DNA of 64,000 nucleotides from Collibacillus ludicampi. Its GTDB lineage: Bacteria > Bacillota > Bacilli > Tumebacillales > BOQE01. Below, in pieces: positions 50,029 to 57,176 of this stretch. Below the pieces are notes generated by a model that worked only from the letters and a program-made list of their open reading frames with translations, did not search any database and was not told the DNA's origin. A program made the translations under genes and the position numbers. Location of the stretch: positions 2,822,710 through 2,886,709 of the forward strand of contig NZ_BOQE01000001.1 of the NCBI RefSeq assembly GCF_023705585.1. Direction: 5' to 3'. How positions within the stretch are numbered: position 1 is the stretch's first letter; the number at the start of each line of letters is the position of its first letter.

Positions 50029-50420
50029 TTCGAATCACTCCACAATTTTGCGATGTTTACAACATGAATCTTCGGGCGTGTTTCATCTCCGCGTTCATTA
50101 CATGTCTCGACATTTATGTCTATTATAAAACAACTTCCTGCACATAAGAAGAAGATTAACGCTCCAACGCAACATTTGGAAGTAGCCACCCATGCACTAA
50201 TTTTCATGCCATGTATTATCATTCCTTACGAAGCATTTCAAAATGAAGATTTTTTATATTTGACGAATAGGAATTATAAGGGTAAAATGGTAATGTAATC
50301 GTTTGGGCATTCTTTTGCCCACACACCTGCCTTTTTCACTTTGGATCTCTTCCGGAATATGGGGGAGATCATTTTTTCTAAAAGGGAAAGAGACCATGCC
50401 AGGTCTCTTTTGATTTATGT
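50029..50420. other. 392-bp gap with operator-like repeats and a terminator
   Basis: CATGTCTCGACATTTATGTC at 50101-50120 contains overlapping inverted repeats (ATGTC-TC-GACAT and GACAT-TT-ATGTC) beside ATTATAAAA, on the upstream side of the TSUP gene. They look like a repressor site. No gene in 50121-50386 is convincing. A terminator lies at 50387-50416. Confidence 0.4.
50387..50416. terminator. bidirectional terminator near the small membrane protein
   Basis: AAAGAGACC (50387-50395) pairs with GGTCTCTTT (50402-50410). The plus side is followed by TGATTT, the minus side by CCCTTTT. Confidence 0.7.
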
Positions 50421-50546
50421 TCATTCCATGTTTTTATTCTCGATTTCTGTGTAGAAAAATCCACTCCCGATTAATAAGACCAGGCTGCTTAACAAGAGAA
50501 AGAGAAGGACTGCAAAAAACTTGATGGTCGTGAGTTCATCCACCAT
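50421..50546 (-). CDS. small single-span membrane protein, 41 aa
   Basis: ATG 50546 with AAAGGATG upstream. Product MVDELTTIKFFAVLLFLLLS followed by SLVLLIGSGFFYTEIENKNME, i.e. one strong membrane helix with a short charged tail. Not recognised. A terminator hairpin follows 5 nt after the stop. Composition, ribosome site and terminator argue for a real small gene. Confidence 0.55.
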   Translation of the reverse strand: MVDELTTIKFFAVLLFLLLSSLVLLIGSGFFYTEIENKNME

Positions 50547-50764
50547 GCACCACATCCTTTGAATTTTCTGCTCTATAGAAATATTACGTCATTATTCCGG
50601 CTCAATCATCTCTCTCTTCATCGTATTGAAAAGGTAGAGACAATGGATCAACTGGTGACAGCCTATTATAAAAGTAATGGGTGTTTAGCCCTTTCAAATT
50701 CGTTCTTTATCGCATCAAATGTATCATGTGAATATCGCCTATTCTAGACAAAGGGAGTGTAAAC

Positions 50765-50995
50765 ATGCCTGGGCCAGTCGAGGAACGACTCATTGAAGAA
50801 ATTTATGGATTGTTCAAACATCGAATCATAAAAGAAAATGACCGATTACTTAATGAAATGATGTCAGAAACGAAAAGATTAGAAAAGAAATTAGATGATT
50901 TGCTCTGGGAATTGAAACATTTAGGAAGAGCGAAGTCTTATAAAGCAAAGAAGCGTCCGCGGGAGAAACATGGGAAACCGAAACTTTGGATATAG
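50765..50995 (+). CDS. hypothetical coiled-coil protein, 76 aa
   Basis: Not recognised. AAAGGGAGTG precedes ATG 50765. Helical and charged throughout, with a heptad-like stretch (NDRLLNEMMSETKRLEKKLDDLLWELKHL) and a strongly basic C-terminus (KSYKAKKRPREKHGKPKLWI) that could bind nucleic acid. Codon use looks ordinary. Between a gap and convergent speE. Confidence 0.6.
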   Translation: MPGPVEERLIEEIYGLFKHRIIKENDRLLNEMMSETKRLEKKLDDLLWELKHLGRAKSYKAKKRPREKHGKPKLWI

Positions 50996-51084
50996 ATTCA
51001 ACCATCATTTAGACCCATTTTCATCCGAAAGGGGCATGTAAGGTCATTTACCCATCCTATATGAGAATGTAAGGAGTCTATAAC

Positions 51085-51117
51085 ACGAATCCCCTGGTGG
51101 AATGCCAGGGGATTCCG
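51085..51117. terminator. terminator between the coiled-coil gene and speE
   Basis: Perfect 11-bp stem GAATCCCCTGG (51087-51097) / CCAGGGGATTC (51105-51115), loop TGGAATG. It lies 7 nt past the speE stop. T-runs are weak. Confidence 0.75.
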
Positions 51118-51121
51118 AGCT

Positions 51122-51976
51122 TTATAATAATTCTTTTACAAATTGAGGGACTTTGAAACATTGTTCCAGAATGTCTCGGTTGACATATCGGGTTTGCTTG
51201 TCAAAAGAGCGGATGTTGGCCGGTTGTTCGTGTATTTTGGAGCCGAGTGTGTAACTCCACAGTCCCCCCGGATAGGTAGGTACGACGGCCGTATAAAGGA
51301 GAGTGGTTGGAAATAACCGTTGGATGCTCTTATAGGTCTCAACCATCACTTCGGCATGGAAAATCGGAGATTGGCTTTGGCAAACCATTATGCCGTCAGC
51401 TTTTAAAGCGCGATGCAGGTTGCGGTAAAAATCAAATTCGAACAACTGTTTGGCAGGGCCAACCGGATCGGAAGAATCTACGATGATGACGTCATATGTA
51501 TCAACTGCTTCGCGGACGAAAGCTACTCCGTCACTATAAACGAAACGTACACGCGGATCTGAAAGGTTTCCCGATACTTCCTGTAAATGATCCTTGCATA
51601 CTTGGACAACCAATTGATCAATTTCTACAAGATCAATTTGTTCCACATTTTCATATTTAGCGATTTCACGGGCAGCCCCACAATCACCTCCGCCGATCAC
51701 CAGGACGCGCTTTGGATTCGGATGGAACGTCAGCGGAACGTGAGAAATCATTTCATTATAAATAAAACCGTCAATCGAAGTGGTTTGCACAACCCCGTCT
51801 AATACCAGCATTCGGCCGAAATCGTAGGAATCCAAAATCATCACATGCTGGTACGGAGATTGTTCTGCATATATAATGTCACGGATACGGTAACTGATCT
51901 TCAAGTTATCCCGTTCGTTTTCCGTTAGCCATAATTCGCCGTTTTGGTACTGAATAAAATTCGGCAATCCCTTCAT
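51122..51976 (-). CDS. speE: spermidine synthase (polyamine aminopropyltransferase)
   Basis: Transfers aminopropyl from decarboxylated SAM to putrescine. 284 residues with YQHVMILDSYDFGRMLVLDGVVQTT, the SAM-binding RVLVIGGGDCGAAREIAKYE, VEIDQLVVQVCKDHL, DVIIVDSSDPVGPAKQLFE (catalytic Asp), and PTYPGGLWSYTLGS. The frame opens at 52039, but GGAGGTTGA sits 6 nt before ATG 51976 and the family starts here. No speD neighbour is visible. Confidence 0.94.
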   Translation of the reverse strand: MKGLPNFIQYQNGELWLTENERDNLKISYRIRDIIYAEQSPYQHVMILDSYDFGRMLVLDGVVQTTSIDGFIYNEMISHVPLTFHPNPKRVLVIGGGDCGAAREIAKYENVEQIDLVEIDQLVVQVCKDHLQEVSGNLSDPRVRFVYSDGVAFVREAVDTYDVIIVDSSDPVGPAKQLFEFDFYRNLHRALKADGIMVCQSQSPIFHAEVMVETYKSIQRLFPTTLLYTAVVPTYPGGLWSYTLGSKIHEQPANIRSFDKQTRYVNRDILEQCFKVPQFVKELL

Positions 51977-52057
51977 TTTCAACCTCCAGTTGGAATCGAT
52001 GACATTGAAGTATGTAGGCGTTCTTATTATACACTTCATCCTTTCTTATAAGCAAAC

Positions 52058-52558
52058 TTATTGGTCAACACTAGACGGAGCGGTAACGACTATAGGATTG
52101 ATCACGGGTAAGTGAGTGATCGAAGCGAGCAGTTCCGTCATTCCATCCCGATAAAGAACCGTGTTCCGCTCAAACATACCGGAACCACACGCGGGGCAGG
52201 CCCTGTGATACTGGGGCAAATCTTTACGGAACAATTTTACGAATAGATGGGTCAATGGTGCCAATAGTGAAACACCGCCAATGAAAGCGAGAGGCATCGT
52301 GGCACAACCGAGACAGCCACAACCATCAAGCACTTCTGCACAGGCAAACCCTTCTAAGAAAAGGCAGCCCGGGCTCGCACAGCCACATCCCGATGAGCGT
52401 GGATAATCGGAGTGATGACGTCCCCCCCATCTTCCATGATCCCTGTATCCTCCATAACGAAGGATTTCCGCACGGATCAGGCGTACTTCTTCAAAAGGAA
52501 GATAAAACCATTTATATTGACATTTTGCGCATTGACATTCAATCTGGATGACGTTCAT
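52058..52558 (-). CDS. Cys-rich zinc-ribbon-like hypothetical protein, 166 aa
   Basis: Not recognised. The N-terminus has CQCAKCQYKWFYLPFEEV and the C-terminal part ACPACGSGMFERNTVLYR, which look like two halves of a zinc ribbon (CxxC...CxxC). Between them lies a Gly/Cys-rich block (SSGCGCASPGCLFLEGFACA, DGCGCLGCATMP) with one hydrophobic stretch (AFIGGVSLLAPLTHLFV). GAGGTGAAC precedes ATG 52558. It lies 11 nt downstream of yidD, likely co-transcribed. Confidence 0.6.
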   Translation of the reverse strand: MNVIQIECQCAKCQYKWFYLPFEEVRLIRAEILRYGGYRDHGRWGGRHHSDYPRSSGCGCASPGCLFLEGFACAEVLDGCGCLGCATMPLAFIGGVSLLAPLTHLFVKLFRKDLPQYHRACPACGSGMFERNTVLYRDGMTELLASITHLPVINPIVVTAPSSVDQ

Positions 52559-52569
52559 AGTTCACCTCG

Positions 52570-52782
52570 TTATGGATAATCGATCTTTGAACCGTGATAA
52601 TATCGATTGCAGCGAGCAAGACGTTTGGCAGTCTTCGCTATTCCTTTCCATATGCCATACTTGAGTAGAGCCAAGCGGGCATATTCTGAACATGTGGGTT
52701 CGAAGCGGCACCGTCGTCCAAATTTGGGTGAGATTTTACGTTGATACCATGCGATCAAACGAAGACAGAGACGGATGAACAT
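52570..52782 (-). CDS. yidD: membrane protein insertion efficiency factor YidD
   Basis: 70 residues. Signature LRLIAWYQRKISPKFGRRCRFEPTCSEYARLALLKYG with the three conserved Cys/Pro region (RFEPTCSEYA) and the ending RCNRYYHGSKIDYP. YidD aids YidC-mediated insertion. It is usually near rnpA/yidC, so a location beside speE is unusual. GGAGGTATG precedes ATG 52782. Confidence 0.9.
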   Translation of the reverse strand: MFIRLCLRLIAWYQRKISPKFGRRCRFEPTCSEYARLALLKYGIWKGIAKTAKRLARCNRYYHGSKIDYP

Positions 52783-52948
52783 AACATACCTCCATCTTCA
52801 TTATAAGTTTGTCGATCATCACATACAATTGAATGATCTTCATTTTTCAGTCTTCAATCAATCAAAGGACGGCAGTCTTGTTCGTTTTTTAGGGGTTATC
52901 ACGTAAAACATACTCTCTTCACACCTCATACAATATAGGAAGCAGGTG

Positions 52949-53029
52949 ATGAAGATGTGGCTATGGGTTCTAATAGGAATGGGGATCATAATGGTTCTTC
53001 GGCTGATCGATTTTTATGATACAAAATAA
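52949..53029 (+). CDS. possible tiny membrane peptide, 26 aa
   Basis: ATG 52949 or, better spaced from CAGGTG, ATG 52955. Product MKMWLWVLIGMGIIMVLRLI then DFYDTK, a single hydrophobic helix. A ribosome site and hydrophobic make-up suggest translation, but the length makes it uncertain. A long terminator follows at 53089-53130. Confidence 0.4.
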   Translation: MKMWLWVLIGMGIIMVLRLIDFYDTK

Positions 53030-53088
53030 AGGGGAAGAAATTCCGTCCATCCGACTCTCAACGGGTATCCCATTCTTAATAATCATGT

Positions 53089-53130
53089 AAACGCTTAAGT
53101 GAACGGGATCAGTTCTCCTAAGCGTTTTTT
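53089..53130 (+). terminator. terminator before the IS66 element
   Basis: AAACGCTTA (53089-53097) pairs with TAAGCGTTT (53119-53127). An inner GAAC/GTTC pair extends the stem. TTTTT follows. Confidence 0.8.
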
Positions 53131-53181
53131 GTTAAGTGGGGAGGGAAGATTGGAGGAGCCCAAATGAAAGGGGATTCGTCA

Positions 53182-53189
53182 GTTTGGTC
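53182..53189. repeat. IS66 target-site duplication, left
   Basis: GTTTGGTC directly before the left inverted repeat, identical to 55638-55645. Eight bases is the standard IS66 duplication. Confidence 0.9.
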
Positions 53190-53241
53190 GTAAGCGTAAA
53201 ATAATCCCCACCTTTTGAAGAGATGGGGATTTTCGTATGAT

Positions 53242-54815
53242 TTACGTATTCTTTTTTATAGCCCGGCAGGTAAGCGGTAGGCTTTCTGACCAAGGGAGAA
53301 GCTGATCTAAGGAATCTTTGTCTTTCATATCTAGGTTAGGTAGTTTCTCAAAGAGATAGGTAAGATAGAAATAGGGATGTAATCCATTTTCTTTCGCTGT
53401 CTCTATGATACTGTAAATGATCGCACTCGCCTTTGCACCACGCGGGGTATTGGAGAACAACCAGTTTTGCGACCGATCACAAACGGTTTGATCGAGCGTT
53501 CACTTCGGTTGTTATCGATCTCCAATCGCCCATCCTGTAAAACGCCTCTAATTTTTCCCACTGGTTCAGACAATACAAGATTGCCTGACCGAACGCACTT
53601 TGGGCAACACTTTCGGTTTCTGGGTACGTAGCCATGCCAAAAAGCATCCAACACAGGGCGGCTGCGTTCTTGACGGATTTGGTAACGTTCCTCAGGCGTG
53701 CACTCCTTTAAGTCCCGTTCAATCGCAAAGAGTTGATTGCAGAAATTGAGTCCCTCTTTGGCTGCTACCGGTGACGAGCGCTTCGATTCAGGCAGCGCCT
53801 TGAGTGCCTCATCGAATTTGCGCCGGGCGTGAGCCCAACAACCGACCAGGGTCACATCCGGTATCCCATGGTAACCCGCATAGCCATCGACGTGCAGGTA
53901 CCCTTTGAAACCGGAAAGAAACTGACGCGGGTGTTTGCTCGCCCGTGTCGTCTGGTAGTCATAGAGGATGATGGCCGGACCTTCTCTCCCGGTGCGGTAC
54001 AGCCATAGATAAGAAGTCGTCTGTGCGGCCCGACCCGGTTCGCGGAGCACTTGTAAGGTCGTCTCGTCTGCGTGCAGAATGTCCTGCTTGAGTAAGTGCT
54101 CGCGCATGCGATCATAGAGCAGACTCAACCAGGTATTCGCCGTAGAGGATCCAGTTGGCCAGGGTCTGACGAGACAACTCAATCCCCAGGCTTGCAAACT
54201 GTTGCTCTTGTCGGTAGAGAGGCATGCTCTCCACATATTTTTGACTCATGATATAGGCCATACTGGAAGCAGAAGCCAAACTCCCCGGAAAGACGGGGGC
54301 AGGCATAGAGGCTGTGACTATCGGCGTACTTGTCTCCTCACGCTCACAACGGCGGCAGGAGTAGACGTAACGGACATGCTTGACCACTTTGACTTCGGCC
54401 GGAATAATCTTCAGCTCTTGCCGTATCTCCGTGCTCATTTCATGCAAAGAATCACCGCAACACGAACAAACCTGCTCCTCAGATGGCAGGCGATACTCGA
54501 TCGTCTCCACTGGCAGGTTTTCAAGCAGGGTTTCCCGGTGGCCGCGTTTTTTGGAGCGGCGGTACGTAATGGTTTCGAGGGTAGGCTCCTCTACAGTGGG
54601 ATCTGCCTCCACCTCGGCTTCGTTAAAAAGCTCAAGCTGATCGGCATTCGTTCGTTCGCTCGAAGAGCCAAACCGGCGCTGTTGGCTGAGGCGAAACTGC
54701 TCCTCATACCACTTCAGTTTGGCGGTCAGTTCCGCATTTTGCTTTTTCAGCCAATCGCATTCTTTTGGAGATCTTCTATTGTAGTAGGGGTCGGGTTCAA
54801 TGTATGATTTTTCAT
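53242..54815 (-). pseudogene. tnpC: IS66 transposase TnpC, frameshifted
   Basis: Would encode ~524 aa. ATG 54815 ([18 protein letters not shown]) is out of frame with the next part after about 54765, where a G seems missing (CTGAAAAAGCAAAATGCGG frame then reads [20 protein letters not shown]). A second break lies near 54135-54145 (NWILYGEY | [18 protein letters not shown]). A third lies near 53465, where an A seems missing (KPFVIGRK | NWLFSNTPRGAKAS). Catalytic-region motifs HADETTLQVL, VGCWAHARRKFDEA and NNRSERSIKPF are otherwise intact. The breaks mark decay, or sequencing errors in homopolymers. Confidence 0.88.
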
Positions 54816-54885
54816 AATACTATTGATTTCGACAATGTACAGCCAATTCCTTTTCCATTCAAAAAAAATAGGTGGATGTGTGGAA

Positions 54886-55242
54886 TCATACGATTGTGCG
54901 CGCGGTCACCGCAGGGTGAGCTTGTCGCTGTTCGAGAGATAAACCATCGAGTAGCCAACGCAACTCCCGACGACTGATTTTCAACGGTACGGAGCTCGCT
55001 TCCGCTGGCCACTGAAATTTTCCTTTCTCTAACCGGCGGTAATAGAGCCAGAAACCGTTGTGTTCCCAGCGAAGAATCTTCAGTTTATCTCGCTTTCGAT
55101 TGCAGAAAACGAAGAGACAGGGCGAGAAAGGGTCGAGTTCAAACTCTTCCTTGACGAGTACGGCTAACCCGTCAATCGATTTCCGTAGATCGGTGCTTCC
55201 GCTGGCCAGATATACCCGCTCTACGCTAGCTTCGCTTAGCAT
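54886..55242 (-). CDS. tnpB: IS66 accessory protein TnpB
   Basis: 118 residues of the IS66 Orf2 family: VYLASGSTDLRKSIDGLAVLV, DPFSPCLFVFCNRKRDKLKILRWEHNGFWLYYRRLEKG. Required for IS66 transposition, molecular role unclear. Intact. Its start overlaps the end of tnpA by 7 nt. Confidence 0.93.
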   Translation of the reverse strand: MLSEASVERVYLASGSTDLRKSIDGLAVLVKEEFELDPFSPCLFVFCNRKRDKLKILRWEHNGFWLYYRRLEKGKFQWPAEASSVPLKISRRELRWLLDGLSLEQRQAHPAVTARTIV

Positions 55243-55553
55243 AACGTTTGGAGTGTTCGCACGACGTCGGCCAACAGTGCAGGATCAAAGCCAGACTGGA
55301 TTTCTACGGTTGCTTGCCCTACTCTAACGAGCAAGGTGTTTCTAGACTCGCCAGTCTGCCCGTCCACTTCTACCGATATCCATTTGGATGATGGGGTCAC
55401 AGCGGCTTCTTTGTGTTCCATCTTCCGGAGCCAATACCGGAACTGATGAAGCTTCAACTGATGAGCTCTACACCATGCTGATGCACTCTGTCCGCTAGCC
55501 CGAAAAGCAGCGATCCGTACCTCCCACTCTTTTCTCAATTCTACATGGGACAT
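55236..55553 (-). CDS. tnpA: IS66 protein TnpA
   Basis: 105 residues with an HTH-like N-terminus (EWEVRIAAFRASGQSASAWCRAHQLKLHQFRYWLRKM), the IS66 TnpA pattern, and a variable C-terminal half. Intact. First gene of the element on the minus strand, 84 nt inside the right inverted repeat end. Confidence 0.9.
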   Translation of the reverse strand: MSHVELRKEWEVRIAAFRASGQSASAWCRAHQLKLHQFRYWLRKMEHKEAAVTPSSKWISVEVDGQTGESRNTLLVRVGQATVEIQSGFDPALLADVVRTLQTLC

Positions 55554-55637
55554 TGAAAATTCTCCTCTCCGAATATCTTGAGGAGATTATCTCAAATACA
55601 AAACGAGGTTAGTAGGTGGGGAGTATTTGACGCTTAC

Positions 55638-55645
55638 GTTTGGTC
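55638..55645. repeat. IS66 target-site duplication, right
   Basis: GTTTGGTC, exact copy of 53182-53189. Confidence 0.9.
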
Positions 55646-55746
55646 AGTCCATTTGCAAGCCTTGCGGTAAAAAAGGATGTACATTTGCTAAAATTTAAGT
55701 AATGATTCCTTTGGAATTGTATCACAAACGACAGGGGGTGACAGCC

Positions 55747-55857
55747 ATGGAATTAGAAAAAGAAACGGGATTCGTGGATTGGGATGATTGGTTGATACTC
55801 GAGGTGGAAGACGAGAAATATCCGATACTCGCCCATCAGGAAGGGAAATCGCGATAA
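55747..55857 (+). CDS. small acidic hypothetical protein, 36 aa
   Basis: ATG 55747 after GGGGGTGACA. Product MELEKETGFVDWDDWLILEV followed by EDEKYPILAHQEGKSR, strongly acidic with Trp pairs. Not recognised. It is followed by a good terminator at 55934. Size and lack of homology keep confidence moderate. Confidence 0.5.
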   Translation: MELEKETGFVDWDDWLILEVEDEKYPILAHQEGKSR

Positions 55858-55933
55858 ATATACGAATAGAATGAGAGGTTCTTTGCAGAAAGCAGAGGGA
55901 ACCGTTCAATAATCTGAAAAGCAACAAGCAACT

Positions 55934-55958
55934 GAAGCCGTTAATGAAGCGGCTTTTT
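55934..55958 (+). terminator. terminator after the 36-aa gene
   Basis: AGCCG (55936-55940) pairs with CGGCT (55950-55954), then TTTTG. Confidence 0.7.
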
Positions 55959-56069
55959 GTAATTGTTAGGACTCGTAATTGGGGCTAATCTTTCAAGATT
56001 CATGGAGGTTGCATAGAAACATTATCCAATTTAAAATTGAGTTTAGGTTTATATTAGGAGGATTAAAGA

Positions 56070-56645
56070 GTGAAGAAGTTACAGTTCGTCGCTCCTCTTT
56101 TGGTTATCTCGCTTTTGACAGGCTGTAGTGTAGAGAAAAGTGCCGGGGTCAGCGAAAACGCAACGAAACCATCTGAAAAACCAAACGTGGAGTGGGCATT
56201 CACGCAAGCGGAACAACATCCTGAGAAAAAACTCATCGAGGTGATCGATGGAACAAAATCGAGTCTCGATATTGCAATCTACAGCCTGACTAAACCTGAT
56301 ATCGTTCAAGCTATTGAGAAGGCTCACGAACGCGGAGTACAAGTGAGGATCATAACAGATCATCAAGAGGCACAGAACAAAACGCAGCAGCAAGCGTTGA
56401 AGCGTTTGCGTGAAAAGGGGATTCCGATCAAAGAGAACACCCATAAGGGTCTCATGCATCTGAAGGTCACTATTGCGGATAAATCCGTGGTGACGACGGG
56501 CTCTTTTAACTATACGACAGCAGCGAGCACTACGAATGACGAAGTATTTGTTGTCATACATGACCCGATCATGGCAAAAGATTGGGAAGCACAGTTTGAA
56601 CATATGTGGAACGATCGTAGTAAGTTCACGGATTTACAAATATGA
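56070..56645 (+). CDS. phospholipase D-like lipoprotein
   Basis: 191 residues. Lipoprotein signal (FVAPLLVISLLTGC, Cys about residue 19), then one PLDc_2 domain: SSLDIAIYSLTKPDIVQAIEKA, GVQVRIITDHQEA and the HKD motif MHLKVTIADKSVVTTGSFNYT (H-x-K-x4-D). A single HKD motif suggests dimeric action as in Nuc-type endonucleases. Outer-surface location with possible DNase or phospholipase activity is inferred. GTG 56070 follows AGGAGGATTAAAGA. A terminator follows. Confidence 0.83.
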   Translation: MKKLQFVAPLLVISLLTGCSVEKSAGVSENATKPSEKPNVEWAFTQAEQHPEKKLIEVIDGTKSSLDIAIYSLTKPDIVQAIEKAHERGVQVRIITDHQEAQNKTQQQALKRLREKGIPIKENTHKGLMHLKVTIADKSVVTTGSFNYTTAASTTNDEVFVVIHDPIMAKDWEAQFEHMWNDRSKFTDLQI

Positions 56646-56654
56646 TATCCAATA

Positions 56655-56909
56655 TCATTTTCTCTCGTCCCGGTTGCATACCGGGTTTTTTTCTTCCATA
56701 AACAGGTTCCATAGCTCTTCAGCCGCTTGTTCCTTTGTTTCCACGTGTACTTCCATTCTCACACCGTTGTCCAATTCACATTTCCATGGAGCATTAGGAC
56801 TTTCTTTAATTATTAATCCTAAATTTCCTTCGTATGCGAATATCCGATATACTTGTGTACCAGGAGAAGAATGTCTTTTAATAAAGAAAAATGGCTCATG
56901 AAGGCTCAT
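56655..56909 (-). CDS. hypothetical protein, 84 aa
   Basis: Not recognised. CGAGGTGCAGT precedes ATG 56909. The product (SLHEPFFFIKRHSSPGTQVY, FAYEGNLGLIIKESPNAPW, CELDNGVRMEVHVETKEQAAEELWNLF) looks like a small alpha/beta protein. The frame is open further upstream to 56981 but without a ribosome site. Its 3' end overlaps the terminator of the convergent lipoprotein gene. Confidence 0.55.
   Translation of the reverse strand: MSLHEPFFFIKRHSSPGTQVYRIFAYEGNLGLIIKESPNAPWKCELDNGVRMEVHVETKEQAAEELWNLFMEEKNPVCNRDERK
56667..56693 (+). terminator. terminator after the PLD-like lipoprotein
   Basis: CCCGGT (56669-56674), loop TGCAT, ACCGGG (56680-56685), then seven T. Confidence 0.85.
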
Positions 56910-57023
56910 ACTGCACCTCGAAAAGATTGATATTACCAGTATTCCCGTTTTTGATCGTGAATCGAACCATAATGTTTCCACAACACTTGATGAGATTCAT
57001 GGTGTTCCACAGTTAACACAGTA

Positions 57024-57054
57024 AAGAGGCCCTTTCTTGGGCCTCTTGCATTTT
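57024..57054. terminator. hairpin at the edge of the AT-rich region
   Basis: AAGAGGCCC (57024-57032) pairs with GGGCCTCTT (57039-57047), followed by GCATTTTG on the plus strand. Probably a terminator. Its gene is unclear on the plus strand. It may serve the minus-strand kinase gene from the other side. Confidence 0.6.
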
Positions 57055-57176
57055 GTACAGTACAGGCCTGGCCTTACCATCAAAGTATCTTGACCAGTGG
57101 TTGTCGATTTGTCACAATAAGAACTGAGAGGAAAGAGAAGAAGTTGTCTGAAGACTCCGAGTTGTTTTATGCAACA

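Larger units (their letters stand above)
53190..55637. mobile_element. IS66-family insertion sequence, 2448 bp
   Basis: Terminal inverted repeats GTAAGCGTAAAATAATCCCC (left, continuing ACCT) and GTAAGCGTCAAATACTCCCC (right end on the minus strand, continuing ACCT): 24 bp with two mismatches. The GTAAGCG tip is typical of IS66. Three genes in the usual order tnpA-tnpB-tnpC run on the minus strand. An 8-bp duplication flanks the element. tnpC carries three frame breaks, so this copy cannot transpose unaided. An internal hairpin near the left end (AATCCCCA / TGGGGATT) may stop outside transcription. Confidence 0.93.

Noticed and set aside
50642-50746. 34-codon frame (MDQLVTAYYKSNGCLALSNS...)
   Set aside because: AAGGT lies upstream, but composition is not protein-like enough and no terminator or family supports it.
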